Shown here: piece by piece, positions 16,830 through 24,925 of the stretch | How positions within the stretch are numbered: the stretch's first letter is position 1 | How the letters are laid out: every line of letters starts with the position of its first letter | Source of the DNA: Labedella gwakjiensis | Lineage (GTDB): Bacteria; Actinomycetota; Actinomycetes; Actinomycetales; Microbacteriaceae | DNA length: 64,000 nt | Assembly (NCBI RefSeq): GCF_003014675.1 | Contig: NZ_PYAU01000001.1 | Coordinates: 1,116,001 to 1,180,000, forward strand | Direction: 5' to 3' | Made by a program: the position numbers and the translations under genes | Notes under the pieces: model-generated | Databases searched by the model: none | The model's input: the letters and a program-made list of their open reading frames with translations, nothing else | Told to the model about the DNA's origin: nothing

Positions 16830-16844
16830 GCTCCTACCAGGAGC
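16830..16844 (+). terminator. Short hairpin after the pyridoxine oxidase gene
   Basis: GCTCCT and AGGAGC pair perfectly around a 3-base loop, 7 bases after the stop of the upper B6 operon. A second inverted repeat (GGTCAG at 16925, CTGACC at 16942) lies downstream of the convergent FRG gene. The 156 bases between the two genes contain nothing else I can identify. Confidence 0.4.
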
Positions 16845-16978
16845 CCTAAGTGCATCTCACCCGACTTGAGCGCCCGCTGCCGCACGACTGCAGCTCCCGA
16901 TCGTTGAAAAAGCCTGCACGCGGGGGTCAGGGAAGCAACCGCTGACCACTTCTTAGCCATGTTCCGACTCCGTTTTCC

Positions 16979-17869
16979 TTACCCCCGGAAGTTCTCTCCG
17001 TACTGCCGGTATCCCTCGTAGTCCGGAAAGAGGACGCGCGCGGAGCGGTTGTACGTTCCCTCGAGGTACTTCCTGAGCTTGACCTTTAGCTGCGCGTTGA
17101 TCAGAATCGCGACGAAAGGCAGGGCTGCGGGCGCCCCGGCACCGCGAGGTTCAGCTAGTCGTCGCTCCAGCTGCTCTTGATCGATGCGCTTCCATGTCAC
17201 ACGTATTGAGTCGAACGGCGTGGGGGAAATCAGGGTAATGCCTGAGCCAAGGGCTTTGTCCTGCACTGGAGGAACCGCACCTGCAACAAAGAACCCCTCT
17301 TGAGCCCGAAGTCGAGCGTTTGGCGCAGCTGACTCCAGGATGAATGGGGTCCCTTGCAGGAGAGTTTGTTTGAGCCGCGCCGACTGCGGATCCGACACGG
17401 TCCCCCAGGTCGCTACTGAAGTGACAGTTGAGAGCCGATCCCAATTCGTGACGTTTAGGGCCAGAAGCAACCCGCTCTTGGCCGTACCTTCGACCGACGG
17501 CTGACACGCAAACCAAAGTGCCGTCATTGGGTTACTGGTTACGTCGATGAGACGTGTTGGGACGCCGAAATGCTGCAGATCGGACAACAACTGTAGGTCG
17601 TCGACACGTCCAGTGGCATGCACTCCGAGGCCCCATTCTCGTGCTTCACGAAGTATCTCAAGCTCGGCCCGCCGAACATCATCCTCAGTTGGACCAGCTA
17701 TGCGCTGCAATGAAGAGCTGACACTGTAATCGGCGCTACTCATCCCCCGCCAAGCAAAGCGCTGACCAGTGCTATAAACGCCGATCGAGCCTATGAAGTT
17801 CATGACGTCCCGAGCGCTTGCTGGCTTTACCCAATGCCGGGTACTTTTCCACTTCCAACCAACGTCCAT
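16979..17869 (-). CDS. FRG-domain protein
   Basis: A 296-residue cytoplasmic protein. The FRG domain is clear: FAWRGMSSADYSVSSSLQR near residue 40, then the hallmark LQHFGVPTRLIDVTSNPMTA near 100. Biochemical function of the domain is not established to my knowledge; such genes are frequent in mobile and defence islands. The start is uncertain: the ATG at 17869 begins just before the conserved part, while a GTG at 17953 would add 28 residues and leave only 27 bases to the divergent nuclease gene. The gene is clearly less GC-rich than its neighbours, a sign of transfer. It is transcribed divergently from an OLD-type nuclease. Confidence 0.82.
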   Translation of the reverse strand: MDVGWKWKSTRHWVKPASARDVMNFIGSIGVYSTGQRFAWRGMSSADYSVSSSLQRIAGPTEDDVRRAELEILREAREWGLGVHATGRVDDLQLLSDLQHFGVPTRLIDVTSNPMTALWFACQPSVEGTAKSGLLLALNVTNWDRLSTVTSVATWGTVSDPQSARLKQTLLQGTPFILESAAPNARLRAQEGFFVAGAVPPVQDKALGSGITLISPTPFDSIRVTWKRIDQEQLERRLAEPRGAGAPAALPFVAILINAQLKVKLRKYLEGTYNRSARVLFPDYEGYRQYGENFRG

Positions 17870-17980
17870 GGGGGGAGAGTAGCGCTCATTCGAGGAACAG
17901 TTAACAGAGGATCTATGCGCGACGCAGGCAGACTGGTCTAGCCTCCGTAACACGTCCGATTCGTGCTGGGAGTCCCGTCA

Positions 17981-20395
17981 ATGAAGCTAACCCGTGTCGA
18001 TATCCGGTTCTATAAGTCGTTCAACTTTGACTTCGAACTGAAAGCGCATCCGAAGGCCAAGCGCGAGGCTTGGGAGGATCAAGATGGCCCTTGGTTCCCG
18101 TTCGTACGAGTTCCGATCGACGGGGACATCACCGCAGTGGTTGGTGCAAATGAGTCAGGCAAGAGTCATCTGCTCGGTGCAATCAAGGCAGCGCTCGGCG
18201 TCACGCCAATCGATCGAGCCGATTTTTGCCGGTACTCCGCGCAATACTCGGTACAGCTTGAGCAATTGCGGCACCCAGAGTTTGGCGCATGGTTTGAACT
18301 CGAGCCCGAGGAGGAACGCGTCAATCTTCCTGCTCTAAAGAACGCGAGCCAATTCGCGCTGTTTCGCCCAGGTGCAGAAACCCCGTTCCTCGTCGTTGAT
18401 GGCGAGCGTGTCCCGATCACCGCCGAGGAACTGAAAGTGCTGCAGTTGCGACTTCCAGGCGTATTCGTCATGGAAACAGATCTCGCAATTCCCGACAGCG
18501 TGTCCATCCGCCGCCTTGCGGGAATGACCCGTCCTACGCTTCGACGGCCCCAGCGGAGCGAACTTCTTGAGGAACTCGAGACGTCCGACCGATCCGAAAG
18601 TTCGCTCGGCACGCTCCTCGTCAAGTTACTCAGCCAATCCAGGCCAGTTAAGGGTGCGAGCGCTGATGAGGAGGCCGAGTTCAACCTCGCTCGCAAACTC
18701 CTTCTAGACGCCGCGAGGATCGCCCCCTCCGCGTTCCAGGAACTACATCGTGGGCTCGCAGAGGGCAAGGAAGGCTGGGTGGAAGGGCTAGTCGGTCGCA
18801 TGAACGCCGCAATAAAGGAGAATCTGAACATCCAGCGTTGGTGGACTCAGGATAAGCAGTTCGATCTCCTCGTAGAAGCTCGTGAACATGAAATCGCGCT
18901 GACCATCCAAGATCGGACCACATCTACCTATTCGTTTAAGGAACGAAGCCAGGGCCTACGTTTCTTCCTAAGCTATTTTGTTCAGCTCATCGCACACCGC
19001 CTTGCCGGGAACGGCCGTGAAATTCTCTTGTTGGATGAACCCGACGCCTACCTCTCGAGCGTCGGACAGCAGGATCTTCTCCGCATCCTCCACGACTACG
19101 CGCGCCCCGAAGATGGCAGCCTCGGGGGACAGGTCGTGTACGTCACGCATTCACCCTTCCTCATCGACAAGAACGCACCCCAGCGGATACGGGTACTTGA
19201 TAAGGGTGTGGACGAGGACGGCACCCGCGTAGTCAAGGATGCTGCAAACAATCGGTATGAGCCCCTCCGCTCCTCACTGGGCGCCTACATTTCCGAGACC
19301 GCCTTCATCGGAGGTCAGAACCTCTTCGTTGAAGGCGCTGGCGACCAGGTCATACTCGCTGGGCTCTCCGCCCATATTGCTCACGTTGAAGAATCCACCA
19401 CGTCAGTGATGGACCTGAACCAAGTCACAATTGTCGGAAGCGGTGGCGCGGACGGGGTCCCTTACATGGTCTATCTCGCTCGGGGCCGAGACACAGTTAA
19501 ACCCGCATGCGTCGCTCTATTAGACGGTGATGACGCTGGCCACCGCGCTGAACGCGTCCTTCGCCGAGGTGCTGACACACGGAGACAACGCATACTCGAC
19601 GACGACTTCATCGTCAGAATCGATACCTGGGCCGACGGGCACAGCCTGCAAACCGATTGGGGAACCACCCCGATTGAAATTGAAGACCTCATCCCTGTGC
19701 CCATTGCACGCCGAGCGGCACTAAATCACATCGCTCGGTTCACCGACCTCACCGAGATAGCTGGCGCTAGCTTCTCCGCCGACTCCATCCTTGCTTCCGC
19801 CCAGGAACACAACAACATGTGGGCTGCCCTGGGGGCCTGCGTGAATGACACGTTCCCCGACGAGCATTTGGAGAAGGCAGGGTTCGCCAGAGAAGTGGTG
19901 AAGTTGCTAGAGCTGACCCCCAATGTCGAAGCCGCAGATGAGATCCGCCGCCGATTCGCCCTCCTGCTGGGTGATCTCGCTCGCCTACTGGAGGACGCTT
20001 CGGACAGGGAAACAAATGAGCGATCGAGTGACCAACTCGCCCGGCACATCCATTCGTTCCTCACCGACCACCCCTCCGGTATGCGGAAGTACGACGCGGG
20101 CCGACTCCTTCGCCAACTCGAGCTCGCCACGCCACAAGACTCACGCGCCGACGACACCCGCCTCGCACTGACATCAATCCGGCGCCGCTACGAGCTTGAC
20201 GACCGAAGTCACCCTGCTGTCCCGCGATTCGAAGAGTTTCGGGACGCGATTCGAGCCCTCGGCCAACTGGAACGCCTTCAGTATCAGGAGGAAACCGAGA
20301 CCGATCCCTCGGCCGCTGTCTCTCGCACTCCGGCTGACCCAGAACAGGGAACGAACACGCCCAGCGCGCCAGATCAGACAGATACGCCAGGCTGA
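17981..20395 (+). CDS. OLD-family ATP-dependent endonuclease (ATPase + TOPRIM)
   Basis: An 804-residue protein. The SMC/RecF-like ATPase has Walker A GANESGKS (55-62), a signature-like segment KERSQGLRFFLSYF, Walker B ILLLDEP (about 347-353) and the switch YVTHSPFLID. A TOPRIM domain follows with NLFVEGAGD (about 447) and ALLDGDDAG (about 511). A helical tail ends in a Pro/Thr/Asp-rich, probably disordered region. This is the domain order of OLD nucleases, which include GajA of the Gabija system, but no UvrD-like helicase (GajB) is nearby. GGGAG lies 8 bases before the chosen ATG. GC content is lower than in flanking genes. Together with the divergent FRG gene it looks like a defence module. 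Confidence 0.85.
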   Translation: MKLTRVDIRFYKSFNFDFELKAHPKAKREAWEDQDGPWFPFVRVPIDGDITAVVGANESGKSHLLGAIKAALGVTPIDRADFCRYSAQYSVQLEQLRHPEFGAWFELEPEEERVNLPALKNASQFALFRPGAETPFLVVDGERVPITAEELKVLQLRLPGVFVMETDLAIPDSVSIRRLAGMTRPTLRRPQRSELLEELETSDRSESSLGTLLVKLLSQSRPVKGASADEEAEFNLARKLLLDAARIAPSAFQELHRGLAEGKEGWVEGLVGRMNAAIKENLNIQRWWTQDKQFDLLVEAREHEIALTIQDRTTSTYSFKERSQGLRFFLSYFVQLIAHRLAGNGREILLLDEPDAYLSSVGQQDLLRILHDYARPEDGSLGGQVVYVTHSPFLIDKNAPQRIRVLDKGVDEDGTRVVKDAANNRYEPLRSSLGAYISETAFIGGQNLFVEGAGDQVILAGLSAHIAHVEESTTSVMDLNQVTIVGSGGADGVPYMVYLARGRDTVKPACVALLDGDDAGHRAERVLRRGADTRRQRILDDDFIVRIDTWADGHSLQTDWGTTPIEIEDLIPVPIARRAALNHIARFTDLTEIAGASFSADSILASAQEHNNMWAALGACVNDTFPDEHLEKAGFAREVVKLLELTPNVEAADEIRRRFALLLGDLARLLEDASDRETNERSSDQLARHIHSFLTDHPSGMRKYDAGRLLRQLELATPQDSRADDTRLALTSIRRRYELDDRSHPAVPRFEEFRDAIRALGQLERLQYQEETETDPSAAVSRTPADPEQGTNTPSAPDQTDTPG

Positions 20396-20515
20396 TTCGC
20401 CATGTCGAATTGCGACTAATTGACTGAGTTGCGGCCCGGAGAACGTCGGGACTGGGCTACGCGAAGCGCCATGCTGAGCGGTGCATCACCGGCCTAGTGC
20501 CGGACGGCCGACGCT

Positions 20516-21379
20516 CTATGGCCTTTCATCGATCGCGCAGTCCGCGATGAACCCCATGAGCGACGTCGCGTCGTCGTCCGTGAACAGGACGTCGAGGGCC
20601 TTGTTGAACTCGAACTGGCGGGCGAACGGGATGTTGACCACCTCGTACCCGTCGGCCATGAGGATTCCGGACATCATGAGTCGCGCTGTGCGCTTGTTGC
20701 CGTCGAAATAGAACTGCGCGCGCGTGGCCGCAGCGAAGTAGGCGAGCGCCCGTTCCCGTGCGTCGTCGAGCGTGTCGAGGAAGTCGACGGTGTCGGTGAA
20801 GCGGGCCTGCAGCTCCTCTTGCGGGACCCCGGCGACGATGCCGCCGCTTGCCAGGAGCACGTTTCCACCGCCGCCCGTCGGCCCCTCGCCCCGGAACGCA
20901 CCGGACTCGATCGCCTCGTGCGTGGCGACCCGTCCGTGCAGGTCGTCCGACACCGCCTTCGTGAGGGCGAACCGGCCGGCTCCCACGAGGTCGTCGAGTC
21001 GGGAGTAGCCGTCCACGAGCGCGAGGACTTGTTTCTCCTCCTCGATCCTGCGGCCACCGACGGTGACGCCATCGAGGAGCGTGCGGACCTCCGGCAGCGT
21101 GAACGTGTTCCCCTCGAGAGCAGCTGCGTTCCACACGAGATCCGGGAGCGACTTCTCGAACCGGAACCGCGCGCGGGACGTCGACGACATCGCTATGCGC
21201 TCGAAATCGATCCTCGACGCGTCCCAGCGGATGCCGGTCGCGGCGAACGACTCGGCTCCCGCCGTGGACCGAGCCGGAACCTCGGGTGTCTTGTCCGCGA
21301 GCGGACGGCTGCCCTCCGGGCGGCCGGGCCGTCTCACATATGCATTGAGGCCGTCGCCCCACCCATTCGTCTCCGTCAT
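20516..21379 (-). CDS. Fic-domain protein with altered catalytic motif
   Basis: A 287-residue protein. An N-terminal AALEGNTFTLPEV segment corresponds to the inhibitory helix ((S/T)xxxEGN type), and the Fic core motif appears as AQFYFDGNKRTAR near residue 221. In active AMP-transferases the motif is HPFx(D/E)GN(G/K)R. Here the histidine position is Gln while the FDGNKR phosphate loop is intact. The protein may therefore not be a standard AMPylator. Its ATG overlaps the stop of the HTH gene by 4 bases, so the two are co-translated like a toxin and antitoxin. GC content is close to that of the core genome. Confidence 0.82.
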   Translation of the reverse strand: MTETNGWGDGLNAYVRRPGRPEGSRPLADKTPEVPARSTAGAESFAATGIRWDASRIDFERIAMSSTSRARFRFEKSLPDLVWNAAALEGNTFTLPEVRTLLDGVTVGGRRIEEEKQVLALVDGYSRLDDLVGAGRFALTKAVSDDLHGRVATHEAIESGAFRGEGPTGGGGNVLLASGGIVAGVPQEELQARFTDTVDFLDTLDDARERALAYFAAATRAQFYFDGNKRTARLMMSGILMADGYEVVNIPFARQFEFNKALDVLFTDDDATSLMGFIADCAIDERP

Positions 21380-22125
21380 CGCGTCCGCCCGAGGTGAGCG
21401 AGCGCCTGGTCTCGTGCGTCGTCGCCGAGACCGGCTGCGTCGATGTGAGCCTGAAGAGGCGAGACGAGCTCCACGTCCTCGATGGCCCCTCCCCCGGCGA
21501 AAACCGACGGATGCGCCGGCACGACTATGAGGTCGCACCGCTCCACGCGCCCCGGGCGGAAGCTGTCACCGAGGAGCTGGGCGATCTTCCGGGCGTCCTC
21601 CACCCAGAGGATCGTCGGAGCGTCGACCTCGATGCCGAGCGCGTCGAGCGCCGCCCACCCTGATAAAGCCCAACGCCCCTGCGATGACCGGCCAGCCGAA
21701 ACAAGGCGATCCACTCGCCGGTGATCGCCACGGAGGTGGACGGCGTCCGGTCGGTGCGTCGGCGACGATGCGCGGCCCGCCTCATCGATGATCGCGACCT
21801 CTCGGTCGACGCCAGCGGTCCCGGCGGCGAAACGCTCAAGGCGGTCGCGCCACTCGGCCGAGGTCTCGGCCCACTCGTCGACCGATCGATCACCCAGGAT
21901 CGTGCGAGCCGCGGCGGCGGCAAGCGGGTCACTCAGGGGAACGAGGCTCGCATCGATGTCGAACCCGGCGGCGATGGCCAGTTCGCGGAGATCGTCTGTG
22001 CGCGGAACGGCACCGTTGAGCAGACGGTAGAGCGTGGGCCGGCTGACGCCCGAGCGCTGGGCGACCGATGACACGCTGAGCGGCGCCGCCTCGCGGACGG
22101 CCCCGACTACTTCTTCGATGCGCAC
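21376..22125 (-). CDS. HTH DNA-binding protein, antitoxin-like, partner of Fic
   Basis: A 249-residue protein. The N-terminal helix-turn-helix (VSSVAQRSGVSRPTLYRLLNG, about residues 17-37) is of the Xre/LacI kind. The C-terminal half (WALSGWAALDALGIEVDAP, then LVSPLQAHIDAAGLG) resembles the C-terminal part of AbiEi-type antitoxins as I know them; this is a tentative match. It starts at a GTG only 10 bases from a long inverted repeat, the expected layout for an autorepressor, and is translationally coupled to the Fic gene. Interpretation as a regulator/antitoxin is inference. Confidence 0.75.
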   Translation of the reverse strand: MRIEEVVGAVREAAPLSVSSVAQRSGVSRPTLYRLLNGAVPRTDDLRELAIAAGFDIDASLVPLSDPLAAAAARTILGDRSVDEWAETSAEWRDRLERFAAGTAGVDREVAIIDEAGRASSPTHRPDAVHLRGDHRRVDRLVSAGRSSQGRWALSGWAALDALGIEVDAPTILWVEDARKIAQLLGDSFRPGRVERCDLIVVPAHPSVFAGGGAIEDVELVSPLQAHIDAAGLGDDARDQALAHLGRTR

Positions 22126-22134
22126 AAGTAAAGC

Positions 22135-22179
22135 GTATCAATTGTGAGACATAATTCTAGATTGCCTCATAATTGATAC
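22135..22179 (-). promoter_or_regulatory. Long inverted-repeat operator upstream of the HTH-Fic operon
   Basis: GTATCAATTGTGAG (22135-22148) and CTCATAATTGATAC (22166-22179) are inverted copies matching at 13 of 14 positions, with centres 31 bases apart (three helical turns). The element is AT-rich in GC-rich surroundings and sits directly before the GTG of the HTH gene, so it overlaps the promoter. Very probably the binding site of the HTH protein itself. Confidence 0.65.
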
Positions 22180-22353
22180 TTAAACTCAAGTTGCCGTTCG
22201 TATCGACGAAATGCGGACGAGTCGCCTGGCATTGCCGAGGATGAAGAATGACGTGAGCGACGGCGAAGGAAATGGGTATCCGACGGAGTTCACGTGACGA
22301 TGTCCCCCGAAGGGAGAAGAGCGTTTCGCTTTTCCGCCTTATTCCTCGCGCGG

Positions 22354-22959
22354 CTACTGGTTTCGGATGCTGGCTGTTGGGCTGCCCGATGAGCACAGGG
22401 TGGAGGTTGTCAGGACGCTCCCACCAGCCACCGCGTTTTTGAACGCTCCCAAAGCGGCCTCGACGCTGATATTGCGGGTGGCCTTCCACGTCTGACTTCC
22501 CCAGGTGGCAAGTCCCGTGAACGAGTAGCTCTCCGCGTCCCACGGTGACGTGACGGCAACGTTCCAGGTCTGGCTCACTGGCTGGCCCTTGTTCGAGAAG
22601 ATCGTGTAGCCGGTGCGGATCTGAGTTGTGCTGTTGAAGTACACCCAGGAGTCGCCGCAGGTGCCATGCGCCGTGTTGTTCGTCCCAACGGTCCCCTTCT
22701 TGGGAAGGGCGACGGCGTGAGAGAAGTCGCCATCTGGTGTGCCCGGTGCGACGATGAATTCTGTGCCGGCGGAGTTTTTGCGAACCTCGTAGCCATTCGC
22801 GATCGCGTTTGCTTTCGTCAGAGGGATGCTGGTCAGTTCAACCTTGACGTACTCGCCGATAGGCACTTCGTCGGCGATAGCTGGCGTGGCAGCGCTCCCG
22901 ACAATCAGTGCTCCCAATACGGCTACCCCAGCGCCCCAGGTGCGAATTCCGTGCTTCAT
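22354..22959 (-). CDS. Secreted protein of unknown function
   Basis: A 201-residue protein with a classical Sec signal peptide (basic start, hydrophobic core, likely cleavage after ATPAIA near residue 29). The mature part is rich in Thr, Ser, Asn and Gly, contains two cysteines (HGTCGDS and STLCSSG) that could form one disulfide, and has no membrane segment or lipobox. I do not recognise the family. A purine-rich GGGGAAG precedes the ATG. Its base composition is lower in GC than the core genes and it lies in the accessory block. The 228 bases between its stop and the HTH gene contain only the operator described separately. Confidence 0.7.
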   Translation of the reverse strand: MKHGIRTWGAGVAVLGALIVGSAATPAIADEVPIGEYVKVELTSIPLTKANAIANGYEVRKNSAGTEFIVAPGTPDGDFSHAVALPKKGTVGTNNTAHGTCGDSWVYFNSTTQIRTGYTIFSNKGQPVSQTWNVAVTSPWDAESYSFTGLATWGSQTWKATRNISVEAALGAFKNAVAGGSVLTTSTLCSSGSPTASIRNQ

Positions 22960-23047
22960 TGCTTCCCCTCTCGGCCAGGCCGAAGAAGGCCGGGTGCTCG
23001 CAGCCTAAACCCGAGGTACGGCCACCTGAGGCCCCCAGTGCGGGGCG

Positions 23048-23362
23048 TTAGGAGGGGGTCGGCTCAACCAAGAAGACGTGGGTATCGTCGTCCAGAGGCC
23101 GCGCAGCTTCGGCGTCTGTCGTTCCTGCCAGACGCAGTCCGACTCGTGCGAGAAGACCGTCGAGGTGTGCGCCGAGCGTGATCCGGTCGACGAACTCGAG
23201 GGAGGAGAAAGCGTCTTCAGCGATCGGCTCGTCGCTGGAGAGGCTCGTAACCCGAATGTCCCAGCTCTCCGCCCAATCGGCGGCACCAGCCACGCGCTTT
23301 GCTTGCACGCGCTGGGCGCGAGCGACGTCCTGAGCACTCATGGCGTAGATGGGCTGCGTCAT
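23048..23362 (-). CDS. Small hypothetical protein
   Basis: A 104-residue soluble, acidic protein with no recognisable domain. It is a credible gene because AAGGAGG lies 5 bases before its ATG and codon use is normal for the region. The 249 bases upstream of it hold two hairpins that end the neighbouring operon and otherwise nothing I can identify. Confidence 0.6.
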   Translation of the reverse strand: MTQPIYAMSAQDVARAQRVQAKRVAGAADWAESWDIRVTSLSSDEPIAEDAFSSLEFVDRITLGAHLDGLLARVGLRLAGTTDAEAARPLDDDTHVFLVEPTPS

Positions 23363-23511
23363 CGACCCTCCTTGGATATGGCGATGACACTACCTTCACG
23401 AAGTTGAGGTGCGCTGATATTCGCCAGGTTGAACCGAAGGTCGATCCGCTCGCCGACGTGCTCGTGAACGCAGACGACTGAAACTCCGCTCTACGGGATG
23501 TCGTTCGGCCC

Positions 23512-23573
23512 GCGACCATTGGTCGCCGGACCGCGTCGACGTGCGGACTTCCGCCCTCGAACCCCGTTCGAGG
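23512..23573 (-). terminator. Two hairpins downstream of the lower B6 operon
   Basis: CCTCGAAC and GTTCGAGG (23555-23573, 8 bp, 3-base loop) and GCGACC and GGTCGC (23512-23526, 6 bp, 3-base loop) lie in tandem 39-100 bases after the last gene of the minus-strand operon. They are plausible tandem terminators marking the border of the accessory block. Confidence 0.5.
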
Positions 23574-23611
23574 AGACGATAGCCCGCACGTCGCGGGGGT
23601 GGGGCGGACCG

Positions 23612-24067
23612 TCAGGGACGGCTGAAGGTGCCGATGAAACGCGCCTGCTCGGCGATGTTGCCGGCGTAGGTCGTGAGGAAACCCTCGCGGGACGGCTCGC
23701 CCTCCACCTTCGTCTGCAGCGCGTAGACCCAGAAGTAGTAGTGGTGCTCGCCGTGGCCGGCCGGCGGCTGCGGGCCGAACCAGCTCGACTCGCCGAGGGT
23801 GTTCGGCCCCACGCGCACGCCGTCCGCCTCGAGGTCGAGGGTCGTGGCGTCGGGCGCGACGCCGTAGACCACCCAGTGCGTGAAGCCGTTGGGCAGCGGG
23901 GCGTCGGGGTCGTGCACGATGACCGCGAGCTCGACGGTGCCCTCGGGGGCGCCCGAGAACGAGACGGAGGGCGTGTCGTTGCCTCCGTCGGCGCTGAAGT
24001 TCTCCGGGATGCGCTCGAGGTTCTGGATGTCGGCGCTCGAGATGGCGAGGTCGGCGAAGAGGGGCAT
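23612..24067 (-). CDS. YbhB/YbcL-like protein (PEBP family)
   Basis: A 151-residue protein of the phosphatidylethanolamine-binding / Raf-kinase-inhibitor-like family. The ligand-site segments are present: VIVHDPDAPLPNGFTHWVVY near residue 50 and PPAGHGEHHYYFWVYAL near 100. Bacterial members have no settled function. It is the last gene of the B6 lower-pathway operon, 18 bases after the hydrolase, so it is co-transcribed. A role in B6 breakdown is not known and may be coincidental. Confidence 0.85.
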   Translation of the reverse strand: MPLFADLAISSADIQNLERIPENFSADGGNDTPSVSFSGAPEGTVELAVIVHDPDAPLPNGFTHWVVYGVAPDATTLDLEADGVRVGPNTLGESSWFGPQPPAGHGEHHYYFWVYALQTKVEGEPSREGFLTTYAGNIAEQARFIGTFSRP

Positions 24068-24085
24068 GGGTGTGGTTCCTTTCGG

Positions 24086-24925
24086 TCAGATGCCGAGAGC
24101 GCGAGCGATCTCGGCGGCAACGATGTCGGGGTTCTCTTCGGGAATGTAATGGTCGGCCGCGGGCACGTCGACCCACCGGTCCTCGGGGCGATCCTGTGCT
24201 GCACGTTCCCACGCGGCCTCGCTCACGATCGCACTCGCGCTGCCGCGGAGGTGCGTCATGGCGGTGGGAACGGAGCGAAACTCCTCGTCGAACGGCGTGC
24301 GGAAGCCGTCGATGAGCTGTGCCATCGCGGACGGAGAGGCGAGGGGTGCCCAGCCCCCGTCGGCCGTGGGCTGGTAGCCCCAGCGGGCCCGGCGCGAGAC
24401 GGCCCCCGGCAGGATCTTCGGGTAGCGGGCGGCGAGGTACGCCTCGATCTCGGCGACATCCGCGAACTCACGGAACCCGCCGGCCACGCGCACCGCGAGC
24501 TCGTCGAGCACGTCCGCCTCGACGTACGGCGTGTAGTCCACGACGACGGCTCCCGAGACGCGGTCGGGATGCAGCGCCGCCGCGAGCCACGCGTTCCGCC
24601 CGCCGAGCGAGTGACCGGCCACGAGGGCGTGCTCGATGCCGAGGGCGTCGAGGACGGTGACGACGTCGGTCACGAAGTCGTCACCCGCGTAGCCGTGATC
24701 CGGCTTGTCGCTGCGGCCGTGACCGCGCTGGTCGAGCGCGATGACGGTCGCCCGGTCGGCGAGCAGGTCGCCGACCGGCTCCCACACGGCGTGGTTCGCC
24801 GACGTGCCGTGCAGGAGCACGACGGCCGGGCCGGCCCCCCGCACCCGGAACGCCAGCTCTATGCCGGCGCCCCGGGTGCGGGAGAGGCCGTCGCCGATGT
24901 CGACGACGGAGGGCGTCAGGGCCAT
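24086..24925 (-). CDS. (E)-2-(acetamidomethylene)succinate hydrolase (alpha/beta hydrolase)
   Basis: A 279-residue hydrolase for the last step of B6 degradation, releasing succinic semialdehyde, acetate, ammonia and CO2. The nucleophile elbow GHSLGG puts Ser106, and the acid is Asp130 in VVVDYTPYVEADVL. These are the very numbers I recall for the M. loti enzyme, with the histidine in AADHYIPEENP near 259. The oxyanion HGTSAN segment and DQRGHGRSDKPDHGY also fit. Its ATG overlaps the preceding stop by one base (TGATG). Without context it would be annotated as a generic alpha/beta hydrolase. Confidence 0.9.
   Translation of the reverse strand: MALTPSVVDIGDGLSRTRGAGIELAFRVRGAGPAVVLLHGTSANHAVWEPVGDLLADRATVIALDQRGHGRSDKPDHGYAGDDFVTDVVTVLDALGIEHALVAGHSLGGRNAWLAAALHPDRVSGAVVVDYTPYVEADVLDELAVRVAGGFREFADVAEIEAYLAARYPKILPGAVSRRARWGYQPTADGGWAPLASPSAMAQLIDGFRTPFDEEFRSVPTAMTHLRGSASAIVSEAAWERAAQDRPEDRWVDVPAADHYIPEENPDIVAAEIARALGI

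Noticed and set aside
17981-20395. Gabija system
   Set aside because: The OLD-like nuclease resembles GajA in domain order, but there is no UvrD-like helicase next to it; the neighbour is an FRG protein.
23555-23573. Remnant of a tRNA T-arm (GTTCGA) as an attachment site
   Set aside because: Only an 8-bp stem with a 3-base loop; no acceptor, anticodon arm or CCA end, and no matching copy at the other border of the block.
16823-23611. Prophage or integrative element
   Set aside because: No integrase, transposase, structural phage gene or flanking direct repeat could be found; described instead as an accessory block of unknown origin.
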